Assembly: GCA_016934645.1 (NCBI GenBank)
Contig: JAFGSL010000217.1
Location: 1 to 14,851 of the forward strand
DNA from: Anaerolineae bacterium
GTDB taxonomy: Bacteria; Chloroflexota; Anaerolineae; B4-G1; SLSP01
Reading direction: 5' to 3'
DNA: 14,851 bases
Positions 1-6,074 of the stretch are shown in pieces. Numbering within the stretch: position 1 is the stretch's first letter; the number at the start of each line of letters is the position of its first letter. The translations under genes were made by a program, and so were the position numbers. The notes under the pieces were generated by a model, which saw only the letters and a program-made list of their open reading frames with translations, was not told the origin of the DNA and ran no database searches.

Positions 1-167
1 ATCAACTTCCCCCTTTACCCAAACAAGCCCTAGTTCAGGGCTTCTCAAAACGAAGGGAGGTGGTGTGTTACGAAAAAATGTGGATCGATGCACAGAAAAA
101 GTCATACTCGAACCTTGAATGTACATTTTACCGTAGAGTTACCTTTTCAGAATTTACAAAACAAGTT

Positions 168-174
168 AAGGAGG
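168..174 (+). promoter_or_regulatory. Ribosome binding site deciding the protease start
   Basis: AAGGAGG, nearly the full anti-Shine-Dalgarno complement, 9 nt before the ATG at 184. The alternative in-frame ATG at 88 has only AGGGAGG at 54-60, 27 nt away, which is too far to serve it. In the leader a 7-bp hairpin (25-31 with 37-43) lacks a T-run; no convincing promoter was seen in 1-167. Confidence 0.8.
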
Positions 175-183
175 AGTTTAAGG

Positions 184-3100
184 ATGAACGCAATGCTGCG
201 AAAACGAGTTCTCTCGTTGTTGAGTATGCTGGTCGTTTTGAGTATGGTATTCACACCATACACAGTCTTGGCAACTGAAGGTGGACCTGAAGTCACCGAT
301 GGTGACCAGCCGACATTGGCCCCAGCAGACTATTGGATCGTGCAGCTAACCGCCGCACCACTAGCGCAATACACCGGTGGGATTACGGGCCTCCAGCCTA
401 CTGCCATTAGTGCCACCGGTGCCGACCACCTGAATGTCAATACCCCTGTGGCCCAAGCCTATATCGCCTATTTGAAGACGGTTCAGGCAGAGGTCGCCCA
501 GAATATTCAGAAGGCCATCCCTGGTGCAGTCGTCGAGCGTGATTACCAGGTCGTATTTAACGGCATGGCAATCAAGCTCCCCCAGGCAGATGAACAGGCT
601 CAAGTCAAGCTGTTCAAAGTTCCTGGGATTAAGCAAGTCTTCCGCCAGGAGATTTACTATCCTGATATGTATGCTAGCTTGCCCTTGATTGGCGCTCCCG
701 CAATGTGGGCAGAGTTAGGCGGTCAAGATATGTCCGGTGAAGGTCTGAAGGTTGCTGTCATCGATACCGGTATCTACATTACTAACACCTGCTTTACCCC
801 TGACGGCTATGCCTATCCCGAAGGTTTCCCCAAGATGGACACCGACAAACCCGCCGCCACCAACGAAAAAGTGATCGCGGCGCGCGCGTACTTCCGTCCT
901 GACGATCCACCTGTGACGGGAGATGGCGGAACGTGGGCCGGCGCGCACGGTAGCAGCCATGCAACGCACGTAGGTGGTACGATTGCCTGTGTGCCCGGCA
1001 CGGTAGCAGAAACCGGTGGTTATACTGAGACCATCAGCGGTGTCGCACCTGCGGCACAACTGATGAGCTACCGGGTTTTCTATCCGGCTGAGAGTGGCAG
1101 CGCCAGCGGTTGGAGTGCTGAACTCATCGCCGCCATCGAAGATGCCGTCATTGACGGCGCGGATGTAGCTAACAATAGTTGGGGCGGCGGTTCATCCTCG
1201 GTCTATCCTGATCCCCTCGATCTGGCATATGATGCCGCGTGGGATGCCGGCGTCGTCATCGTCTTCTCTGCCGGCAACGCTGGTCCCTATCCGTACACGA
1301 TGGACCACGCTTCGGATAAGGACATCTCCGTTGGCGCCAGCACTACGAGCGGCACGATTGCCGCCGGTCGTCTAGGCGTCAGCGCCCCAGAGCCAATCTC
1401 GGACACACTGCAAAATATGGCTTTCATTGGCGCTGCGTTCGGTGCAGCACTGGAGGTCGGACAGGTTTACGTATACGACTATCTACCGGGCGCGGCTGTT
1501 GACCCAGCAAACTACACCGGCTGTAACGCCTGGCCTGCTGATACCTTTACAGGCAAGGCCGCAATCATCAGCCGTGGTTCATGTGAGTTTGGTGTCAAAG
1601 TGCTCAATGCTGAAAATGCCGGAGCAGATTTCGTCGTCATCTACAACAATGCGGGTGACAGTTTGATCTCCATGGGTGCGGGAGAGGTTGGCGATCAAGT
1701 TACCATTCCCTCTGTCTTTATTGGGCAAACCAATGGTGAAGGGATGGTCGCTTGGTACGCGGACAACGGTGCAGCATCCGAACTCACGTTGGACAATGTT
1801 CCCTTCCAGGCGAGCAATACTCCTGACCTACTCGCTAGTTTCACCTCGCGTGGCTCATCCATCCGCCAGACCATGGGTATAGATGTGGTTGCGCCCGGCG
1901 TCAATATCTTCTCCTCGGGTTACGGTCTGGGGAGTGGTGAAACCGTCCATATGGGCTTTGGGCAGGCCAGTGGTACCAGTATGGCCGCGCCACACGTCTC
2001 CGGTTCAGCAGCGTTACTGAAGCAACTACATCCCGACTGGACACCGGGACAAATTAAGTCCGCGCTGATGAGCACCGCCGAACTCGTCCTGCTGGACTAC
2101 GACGGGGTCAGTGAAGTCGGCGCAACGGATCGTGGAGCGGGCCGCATTGATCTCAATGTGGCCGGTGATCCCGGTTTGACCTTCGACAAGCCTAGCCTGA
2201 GCTTTGGCTATCTGGCTGCCGGCGAGAGCGCTGCCGAGACTGTGGCCGCTACCGACGTCTTCAGCCACGCCACAACCTTCACCTATACGCTGACCGTCGA
2301 AGAGACCGGCGACGTCACCACCACGGGCTACTTCACGTTGAGTGTGGCGCCCGCGACCCTGGCGTTTGACGCGATGGGCGACACGGGTTCCTTTGACGTG
2401 AGTGTGGACATCGCTCCTGATGCTCCTGCTGGAACGTACGAAGGCTTGGTCTGGCTCGCAGACGGTTCACACACGCTGCATATCCCCGTCTGGATCCAGG
2501 TGTGGCCGGAAATGGGCGACAAGGTCCTGTTGCTGGACAATGACTTCAGCTATCTCGTGGGATACCCAGACTACACTTGGTATTACACTAGCACGCTAGA
2601 AACCCTCGGTGTTCCGTATGACTACTATGAAGCCGATATGTACTATGGTAATACACAAACGATTCCCGACTTGTCGGTGCTGCAGCAGTACAAAGCCGTG
2701 ATCTGGTACACTGGCGACCACTGGCAGTATAATGGGTACTATACTGTCGCCACACCGCTGACCGAGCTGGATGAGGATATCCTCATGGGCTATCTCCAGG
2801 GTGGTGGCCGTCTCTTGGCGACCGGACAGGACTTAGCCGCTACACTGCGCGTCGACACGGGTAGCGAGAATACGAACCTCTACGAAAGCTTCCTGGGCGC
2901 CGAGTGGCTACAGGATGATGTTTTCGCCGGTACTCCGGCTACGGATACACATCAACTGCAGGGGCAAGGCTTTGCTTCATCTCTCAACCTGGACATCAGC
3001 ATAGCCACTACTCTGTTACCTGACGGAGCTGGTAACCAGGCATACGTCGACGAGATCAAAGTTCCTGACGTTGGCGAAGGTCAGCCTGAGCCTGTTGTTA

Positions 3101-3636
3101 TGCCCGAGCCGATCTTCCAGGCCACCAGCGGCGCCCACATCGCCAACGGGTACACGGGCTTGGCGACCTCTTCGGATGCCTCGCTGGAAACCCCAATGAC
3201 CTATGCCGACTGGCGCACCGTGTACCTCTCCTTTGGCTTCGAGGGCATCAATAATCCAGCCGCCGATCAAACAATTGTCTTTGACAGCCGGGCAACAACG
3301 ATGATGCATCTCTTGAGCTTCCTCTTCACACAACCGGCCGTTGAATTGCCGGACGTGGTAGCGCCCGCAGGCACTATAACCCTGGAGGCTACCGCAGGCT
3401 TTGCCAGCGGTGACACCACAGAACTGGTACAGTACCGCTGGGATTTCGGTGATAACTCACCCATCCAGACTACTACAGACCCAACTGCAAACCATTCTTA
3501 TGGGACAGGTACATACACAGCCCGTGTTGAGGTCACCGACTTCTATGGGCATACAGCTATCGCCGAAGGTACAGTAGAAGTAACAAAGGCCCACATCTAC
3601 CTCCCGCTCGTCATGCGCGCTTTCGGCACACCCTAG
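184..3636 (+). CDS. Secreted subtilisin-like serine protease (S8) with PA and PKD domains
   Basis: Predicted extracellular peptidase of 1150 aa. The start at 184 is chosen because AAGGAGG (168-174) lies 9 nt upstream and the protein then begins with a normal signal peptide (basic MNAMLRKR, hydrophobic stretch to about residue 28); the longer in-frame ATG at 88 would bury it. An I9-like propeptide follows (about 40-150). The catalytic triad is visible: Asp194 (VAVIDTGI), His259 (SHATHVGG, with Ala in the usual Gly place) and Ser599 (GTSMAAPHVSG), plus oxyanion Asn365 (SAGNAGP). A PA domain (about 400-530) is inserted before the Ser motif, as in lactocepin/cucumisin-like subtilases. Then come an Ig-like region (665-775), an alpha/beta domain starting KVLLLDND (780-910) of unknown role, a PKD domain (1060-1137, YRWDFGD) and the tail IYLPLVMR. 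It stands alone and is followed by its own terminator. The family is certain; the substrate is unknown, probably environmental protein. Confidence 0.95.
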   Translation: MNAMLRKRVLSLLSMLVVLSMVFTPYTVLATEGGPEVTDGDQPTLAPADYWIVQLTAAPLAQYTGGITGLQPTAISATGADHLNVNTPVAQAYIAYLKTVQAEVAQNIQKAIPGAVVERDYQVVFNGMAIKLPQADEQAQVKLFKVPGIKQVFRQEIYYPDMYASLPLIGAPAMWAELGGQDMSGEGLKVAVIDTGIYITNTCFTPDGYAYPEGFPKMDTDKPAATNEKVIAARAYFRPDDPPVTGDGGTWAGAHGSSHATHVGGTIACVPGTVAETGGYTETISGVAPAAQLMSYRVFYPAESGSASGWSAELIAAIEDAVIDGADVANNSWGGGSSSVYPDPLDLAYDAAWDAGVVIVFSAGNAGPYPYTMDHASDKDISVGASTTSGTIAAGRLGVSAPEPISDTLQNMAFIGAAFGAALEVGQVYVYDYLPGAAVDPANYTGCNAWPADTFTGKAAIISRGSCEFGVKVLNAENAGADFVVIYNNAGDSLISMGAGEVGDQVTIPSVFIGQTNGEGMVAWYADNGAASELTLDNVPFQASNTPDLLASFTSRGSSIRQTMGIDVVAPGVNIFSSGYGLGSGETVHMGFGQASGTSMAAPHVSGSAALLKQLHPDWTPGQIKSALMSTAELVLLDYDGVSEVGATDRGAGRIDLNVAGDPGLTFDKPSLSFGYLAAGESAAETVAATDVFSHATTFTYTLTVEETGDVTTTGYFTLSVAPATLAFDAMGDTGSFDVSVDIAPDAPAGTYEGLVWLADGSHTLHIPVWIQVWPEMGDKVLLLDNDFSYLVGYPDYTWYYTSTLETLGVPYDYYEADMYYGNTQTIPDLSVLQQYKAVIWYTGDHWQYNGYYTVATPLTELDEDILMGYLQGGGRLLATGQDLAATLRVDTGSENTNLYESFLGAEWLQDDVFAGTPATDTHQLQGQGFASSLNLDISIATTLLPDGAGNQAYVDEIKVPDVGEGQPEPVVMPEPIFQATSGAHIANGYTGLATSSDASLETPMTYADWRTVYLSFGFEGINNPAADQTIVFDSRATTMMHLLSFLFTQPAVELPDVVAPAGTITLEATAGFASGDTTELVQYRWDFGDNSPIQTTTDPTANHSYGTGTYTARVEVTDFYGHTAIAEGTVEVTKAHIYLPLVMRAFGTP

Positions 3637-3680
3637 TGTCACAGTACGCTTGAAGCCGAGAAACACATTCGGCACAATCC

Positions 3681-3711
3681 GGGGAGGGCGTGAGAACGCC
3701 CTCCCCTTTTT
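3681..3711 (+). terminator. Intrinsic terminator of the protease gene
   Basis: Perfect 11-bp GC-rich stem (GGGGAGGGCGT at 3681-3691 with ACGCCCTCCCC at 3696-3706), GAGA tetraloop, then TTTTT. It lies 45 nt after the stop codon and has the textbook form of a Rho-independent terminator. Confidence 0.95.
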
Positions 3712-3727
3712 GCTGCGATCCCTCTGG

Positions 3728-3761
3728 AAAAGACGCAGCCCTCACCTACGATGAGGGCTGC
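3728..3761 (-). terminator. Possible back-up terminator hairpin on the - strand
   Basis: 10-bp perfect stem (3735-3744 with 3752-3761) with a 7-nt loop. Read on the - strand it follows the end of the candidate small RNA and is itself followed by GTCTTTT, a weak U-tract. On the + strand it is followed by an A-run and could not terminate. It may insulate the converging protease and small-RNA transcripts. Confidence 0.4.
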
Positions 3762-3766
3762 ATAAT

Positions 3767-3872
3767 AAAAAAACCTCTCAGGACTTGTCGGTTGCGGGTA
3801 CCCCGCTTGGCTTTGCAGTGTTCACCTTTGGTGACCTGCCTCTTCTCCCAAATCCTGAGAGGATCAACTCTT
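3767..3872 (-). ncRNA. Candidate orphan small RNA with own promoter and U7 end
   Basis: No ORF explains this stretch, but it has all the parts of a small RNA gene on the - strand. Transcription from the promoter at 3879-3907 would start near 3870-3873. The RNA closes on itself with a perfect 10-bp stem (TCCTGAGAGG at 3853-3862 with CCTCTCAGGA at 3774-3783, + strand) and ends in seven U (3767-3773). Inside are two more hairpins: one with stems GCAG/CTGC (3836-3839 with 3815-3818) and 5 bp capped by an AAA loop (3830-3834 with 3822-3826), and a 5-bp GC hairpin with loop GUA (3802-3806 with 3794-3798). Single-stranded purine-rich joints (GGGAGAAGAG, AAAGCC) remain free. The predicted RNA is about 105 nt. 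I do not recognise the family: it lacks the SRP GGAA tetraloop motif, and resemblance to the c-di-GMP-I joint GCAAAGCC is short. No gene lies downstream on this strand before the protease 3' end, so a trans-acting RNA is more likely than a riboswitch. Confidence 0.65.
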
Positions 3873-3878
3873 ATCTTT

Positions 3879-3907
3879 ATTATAGGAGCAATTTTGACGC
3901 GCGTCAA
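3879..3907 (-). promoter_or_regulatory. Sigma-70 type promoter of the small RNA
   Basis: On the - strand: -35 TTGACG (3902-3907), spacer of exactly 17 bp, -10 TATAAT (3879-3884), a full consensus -10. AT-rich sequence lies upstream. It is the best promoter match noticed in the window. The -35 is half of a palindrome listed separately. Confidence 0.8.
3894..3907. promoter_or_regulatory. 14-bp perfect palindrome over the -35 box (possible operator)
   Basis: TTGACGCGCGTCAA is exactly self-complementary and includes the -35 of the small-RNA promoter. Such symmetry suits a dimeric repressor. It also presents a TTGACG on the + strand, but no good -10 stands 16-18 bp downstream of it (TGAATT only), so a divergent promoter is weakly supported. 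Confidence 0.4.
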
Positions 3908-3926
3908 TAGAACATCTGAATTAATT

Positions 3927-4006
3927 ACTGAGCCAGCCATATTTTGCTAAACGTTCATCAGTTTGTAAGGGGCTGGAATCGCTTTAAGTTTTGCGACCAG
4001 CTCAGT
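3927..4006. repeat. 80-bp inverted-repeat element, copy A
   Basis: Homologous to copy B at 5276-5356. The two share CATATTTTGCTAAAC exactly (3938-3952 here), then blocks TTCAT, TGTAA, CTTTA, GACCAG and TCAGT. The ends are inverted repeats: ACTGAGC (3927-3933) with GCTCAGT (4000-4006). Further in, the + strand arms have three mismatches that become G-U wobbles if the - strand is transcribed. TA flanks the CTGAG and CTCAG ends on both sides (3926-3927, 4006-4007), as a Tc1/IS630-type target duplication would. No transposase is present. It could be a MITE or a structured regulatory element. Confidence 0.75.
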
Positions 4007-4011
4007 AGATT

Positions 4012-4039
4012 TTGCGTTCCGTGATTTCCGATGTATGAT
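4012..4039 (+). promoter_or_regulatory. Weak candidate promoter before the membrane-protein pair
   Basis: TTGCGT (4012-4017), 16-bp spacer, TATGAT (4034-4039, five of six in the -10). Transcription would begin about 4046, only a few nucleotides before the ATG at 4049, giving a nearly leaderless message. This would fit the lack of a ribosome binding site there. Suggestive only. Confidence 0.3.
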
Positions 4040-4048
4040 GCGGTTTAT

Positions 4049-4414
4049 ATGAAACGTCTGCTCTGGTTTATCGTCGGAATTGCCCTCGGGATTGGGTTGG
4101 CACTCATCATCGGATGGGGACTGCTGCCGGTGCAACGCGCCAATTCGTCTCCGGCTATGTTGCGCCACGACTATCAGGAGGAATACCTGCGCCTGATCGC
4201 CGCCGCATACCTAGTAGATGGTGACCTGACCCTGGCGCAACAACGCCTGGCGGCTTTGCAGCCCGACGCCACGATGTTTCTCGTCGAAGTAACAGAGCTG
4301 TGGATCACCCAGGGAAAATCCGACGCCATTCTGACCCCCCTGGCGCAGTTGGCCCGCGATCTGGGTGTGAGCACTTCGCCCATGCAGCCCTATCTTCAAA
4401 GAGGGACACCGTGA
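4049..4414 (+). CDS. Small single-pass membrane protein, paralogue of the next gene
   Basis: 121 aa. I do not recognise a named family. Residues 1-25 (MKRLLWFIVGIALGIGLALI) form one transmembrane segment with a basic N-terminus, so the rest is probably anchored at the membrane, possibly outside. The soluble part is helical, with a LTLAQQRLAAL stretch and an Asp-Leu-Gly near the end. It resembles the first 120 residues of the next protein: hydrophobic IVG-LG segment, then a Tyr/Glu-rich helix, Ala-Tyr, GD/GN-rich turn and QxRLxxL. The start at 4049 is preferred over 4031 because it places the basic residues directly before the membrane segment; neither start has a clear ribosome binding site. 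The stop overlaps the next start as GTGA, so the two are translationally coupled. Confidence 0.75.
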   Translation: MKRLLWFIVGIALGIGLALIIGWGLLPVQRANSSPAMLRHDYQEEYLRLIAAAYLVDGDLTLAQQRLAALQPDATMFLVEVTELWITQGKSDAILTPLAQLARDLGVSTSPMQPYLQRGTP

Positions 4415-5280
4415 AATCTTGGGGCGTGCTCATCGTCGGCCTGATCCTCGGTCTCGCAGCGGGATTGCTCTATACGTGGGCCATCTCCCCGCCGGAATAT
4501 TACGATACCTACCCGCCGCTGCTCGACAAAGCCTATCGCACCGAGTGGATCCAGATGACCGTATTGGCCTATGGCTCAGAAGGCAACTGGAGCCGCACGC
4601 AATTGCGGCTGCAGGGACTACCGGAGGCAGAGATACGTCCCATTGCTGCTGCCGTGCTCGATCAAATCGTCGCCTCCGGACGCCCGCTTATAACGCTGCA
4701 GCGGATCGCCGAACTGGCAGCATTCTACGGCGTCGACACGCCCGCCGTCGATATCTACACCAGCGAGAACAGTACAGCTCCCATCCCCGCGCCCACAGCA
4801 ACATCCCAGGCCATCCCGCCAACGCCTGTGTCGACGGTGACTGTTGTCCCGCCGACCAACACACCAGTTCCCGTCCCCATAATTACCACGACAACACCCA
4901 TTTCCCCCTCGCTGAGCGCGTTCCGCATCGTCTCGCAGACGCTGACCTGTACCAACTCACCGCAGATCGCCATCTCGCTGACGTTATCGCATACCATCAC
5001 AGTGCGCCGCCGCGAAGAGGTAGAATGGCTCCCACTACCGGGGCGCGAAGTGTGGCTGCTTTGGGAGGATGGTGCAGACCGTGCCGTGACAGGATTCAAT
5101 GCGGAGGTGGGACTTGGCTACGCAGATTTCGCTGTCGCGCCGGGACGGGTCTACAAACTCTACATCGACGTCCCTCGGGGCGCACCGGTCTCGACCATAC
5201 AGGTCGAACCCTGCACCGCAGATGAAGGCGAAGGTTGGATCAGTCGGTTACTGGTGCTGATGGCACAAGAGAATGACTGA
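4411..5280 (+). CDS. Membrane-anchored protein with Thr/Pro-rich linker and C-terminal beta domain
   Basis: 289 aa from a GTG start that overlaps the upstream stop (GTGA), with AGAGGG at 4400-4405 as ribosome binding site. One N-terminal membrane segment (residues 5-25), then a helical region paralogous to the upstream protein (30-120), then a linker rich in Thr, Pro and Val (about 130-170), then a domain (about 175-275) with two cysteines (LTCTN, EPCTA), probably beta-rich. The layout suggests an anchor, a spacer and an exposed ligand-binding or sensor module, but no named family is recognised. The stop codon TGA (5278-5280) lies inside the left arm of repeat copy B, so the present C-terminus may have been set by arrival of that element. 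Confidence 0.8.
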   Translation: MKSWGVLIVGLILGLAAGLLYTWAISPPEYYDTYPPLLDKAYRTEWIQMTVLAYGSEGNWSRTQLRLQGLPEAEIRPIAAAVLDQIVASGRPLITLQRIAELAAFYGVDTPAVDIYTSENSTAPIPAPTATSQAIPPTPVSTVTVVPPTNTPVPVPIITTTTPISPSLSAFRIVSQTLTCTNSPQIAISLTLSHTITVRRREEVEWLPLPGREVWLLWEDGADRAVTGFNAEVGLGYADFAVAPGRVYKLYIDVPRGAPVSTIQVEPCTADEGEGWISRLLVLMAQEND

Positions 5281-5356
5281 TCTGGTCATATTTTGCTAAA
5301 CTTTCATACGCCTGTAAAGCACCGGAGTAACTTTAGTTCGTTATGACCAGATCAGT
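5276..5356. repeat. 81-bp inverted-repeat element, copy B
   Basis: Perfect 15-bp terminal inverted repeats: ACTGATCTGGTCATA (5276-5290) and its exact complement at 5342-5356, around 51 bp. It is homologous to copy A along its whole length and in the same orientation. At arm position 6 copy A has a G-C pair where copy B has T-A, so both partners changed together. The element covers the stop codon of the upstream gene and the first ATG of the downstream gene. The right flank is TA, the left GA. Confidence 0.8.
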
Positions 5357-6038
5357 AATGATAGACAGAATCGACCGTATCGAAGCCTTCGTCCGGAAGA
5401 CGATGGACACCGTCGTCAATCCTGACCTCCGTATCGGCCACGACATCAAACACGTTGAGCGGGTGCGGAACAACGCACTGACCATTGCCAGGGCTGAAGG
5501 CTTCGCGGATCTCGACCTCGTCGAAGCCGCCGCGCTCCTACACGACATCGGCTTGGCGCATGTTGAAACGGGAGGGAACCACGGCCCCATCGGTGCAGAA
5601 ATTGCGGCGCGCTTTCTGCGCGAGCAGCACCTGTTCGCCGAAGATGAGATTGCCGTCATCGCCAAAGCCATCCACAACCACAGCCTTATCCACGGCGATT
5701 GGGACACCCTCGGCTATATCCTACGCGACGCGGACATCCTCGACGCGCTGGGTGCGGTGGGACTGATGCGCGCTTTCACCTCCAAATACTTCAAGCCGGA
5801 ATACGATCCCGAGTGCGTGAAAGGCGAAACGTGGGGCCTGTCAGCAGACGGCTTCACCGCCCGGCACGTCGCGGGTCTCGGCATCGGACCGACGACTATG
5901 GACCAGATCAATTTACAGATCAGTCTGATTGATGAGCTTCACACCGATACCGCCCAACGGATCGCCGAACCGCTGGTAGCGTTTATGAAAGCGTTTGTCG
6001 TCGAGTTGGAGGCGCAAATCACCCATGTTGAATTATAG
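5343..6038 (+). CDS. HD-domain phosphohydrolase
   Basis: 231 aa, cytoplasmic, no signal or membrane segment. It belongs to the HD superfamily of metal-dependent phosphohydrolases, closest in look to YedJ-like single-domain proteins that act on nucleotides or related phosphates. Metal ligands are visible: His37 (GHDIKHVERV), His67-Asp68 (LLHDIG) and Asp129/Asp131 (RDADILDALG, a typical HD ending), with further conserved-looking histidines at 80, 111 and 113. The first ATG (5343) is inside the right arm of repeat copy B; ATG 5358, five codons on, lies one base after the repeat and may be the true start. Neither has a Shine-Dalgarno sequence. A ribokinase gene follows 36 bp downstream, so co-transcription is possible. 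The substrate cannot be read from the sequence. Confidence 0.9.
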   Translation: MTRSVMIDRIDRIEAFVRKTMDTVVNPDLRIGHDIKHVERVRNNALTIARAEGFADLDLVEAAALLHDIGLAHVETGGNHGPIGAEIAARFLREQHLFAEDEIAVIAKAIHNHSLIHGDWDTLGYILRDADILDALGAVGLMRAFTSKYFKPEYDPECVKGETWGLSADGFTARHVAGLGIGPTTMDQINLQISLIDELHTDTAQRIAEPLVAFMKAFVVELEAQITHVEL

Positions 6039-6074
6039 TGCGATGGATAGTTACCTGATCAGGGTGGAGCAACA

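Noticed and set aside
25..43. Hairpin near the window start as a terminator of an upstream gene
   Set aside because: The stem is only 7 bp and followed by CTCAAAACG on the + strand, with no T-run.
60..278. 72-aa open frame overlapping the protease start, behind AGGGAGG
   Set aside because: Out of frame with the signal peptide region, no known family, and the protease has its own better placed ribosome binding site. A leader peptide cannot be excluded but nothing supports it.
3774..3862. SRP RNA or c-di-GMP-I riboswitch identity for the small RNA
   Set aside because: The conserved SRP apical GGAA loop and symmetric internal loop are missing; the riboswitch match is limited to GCAAAGCC, the receptor helix is absent, and no gene follows for a riboswitch to control.
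3690..3950. 86-aa open frame across the small RNA region
   Set aside because: It runs through a terminator and three hairpins, has no ribosome binding site and shows no protein-like pattern; the structure explains the sequence better.
6054..6063. CCTGATCAGG palindrome before the ribokinase gene as a third copy of the 80-bp element end
   Set aside because: Only the CTGATC hexamer is shared and no inner block of the element is present; a 10-bp palindrome can arise by chance.
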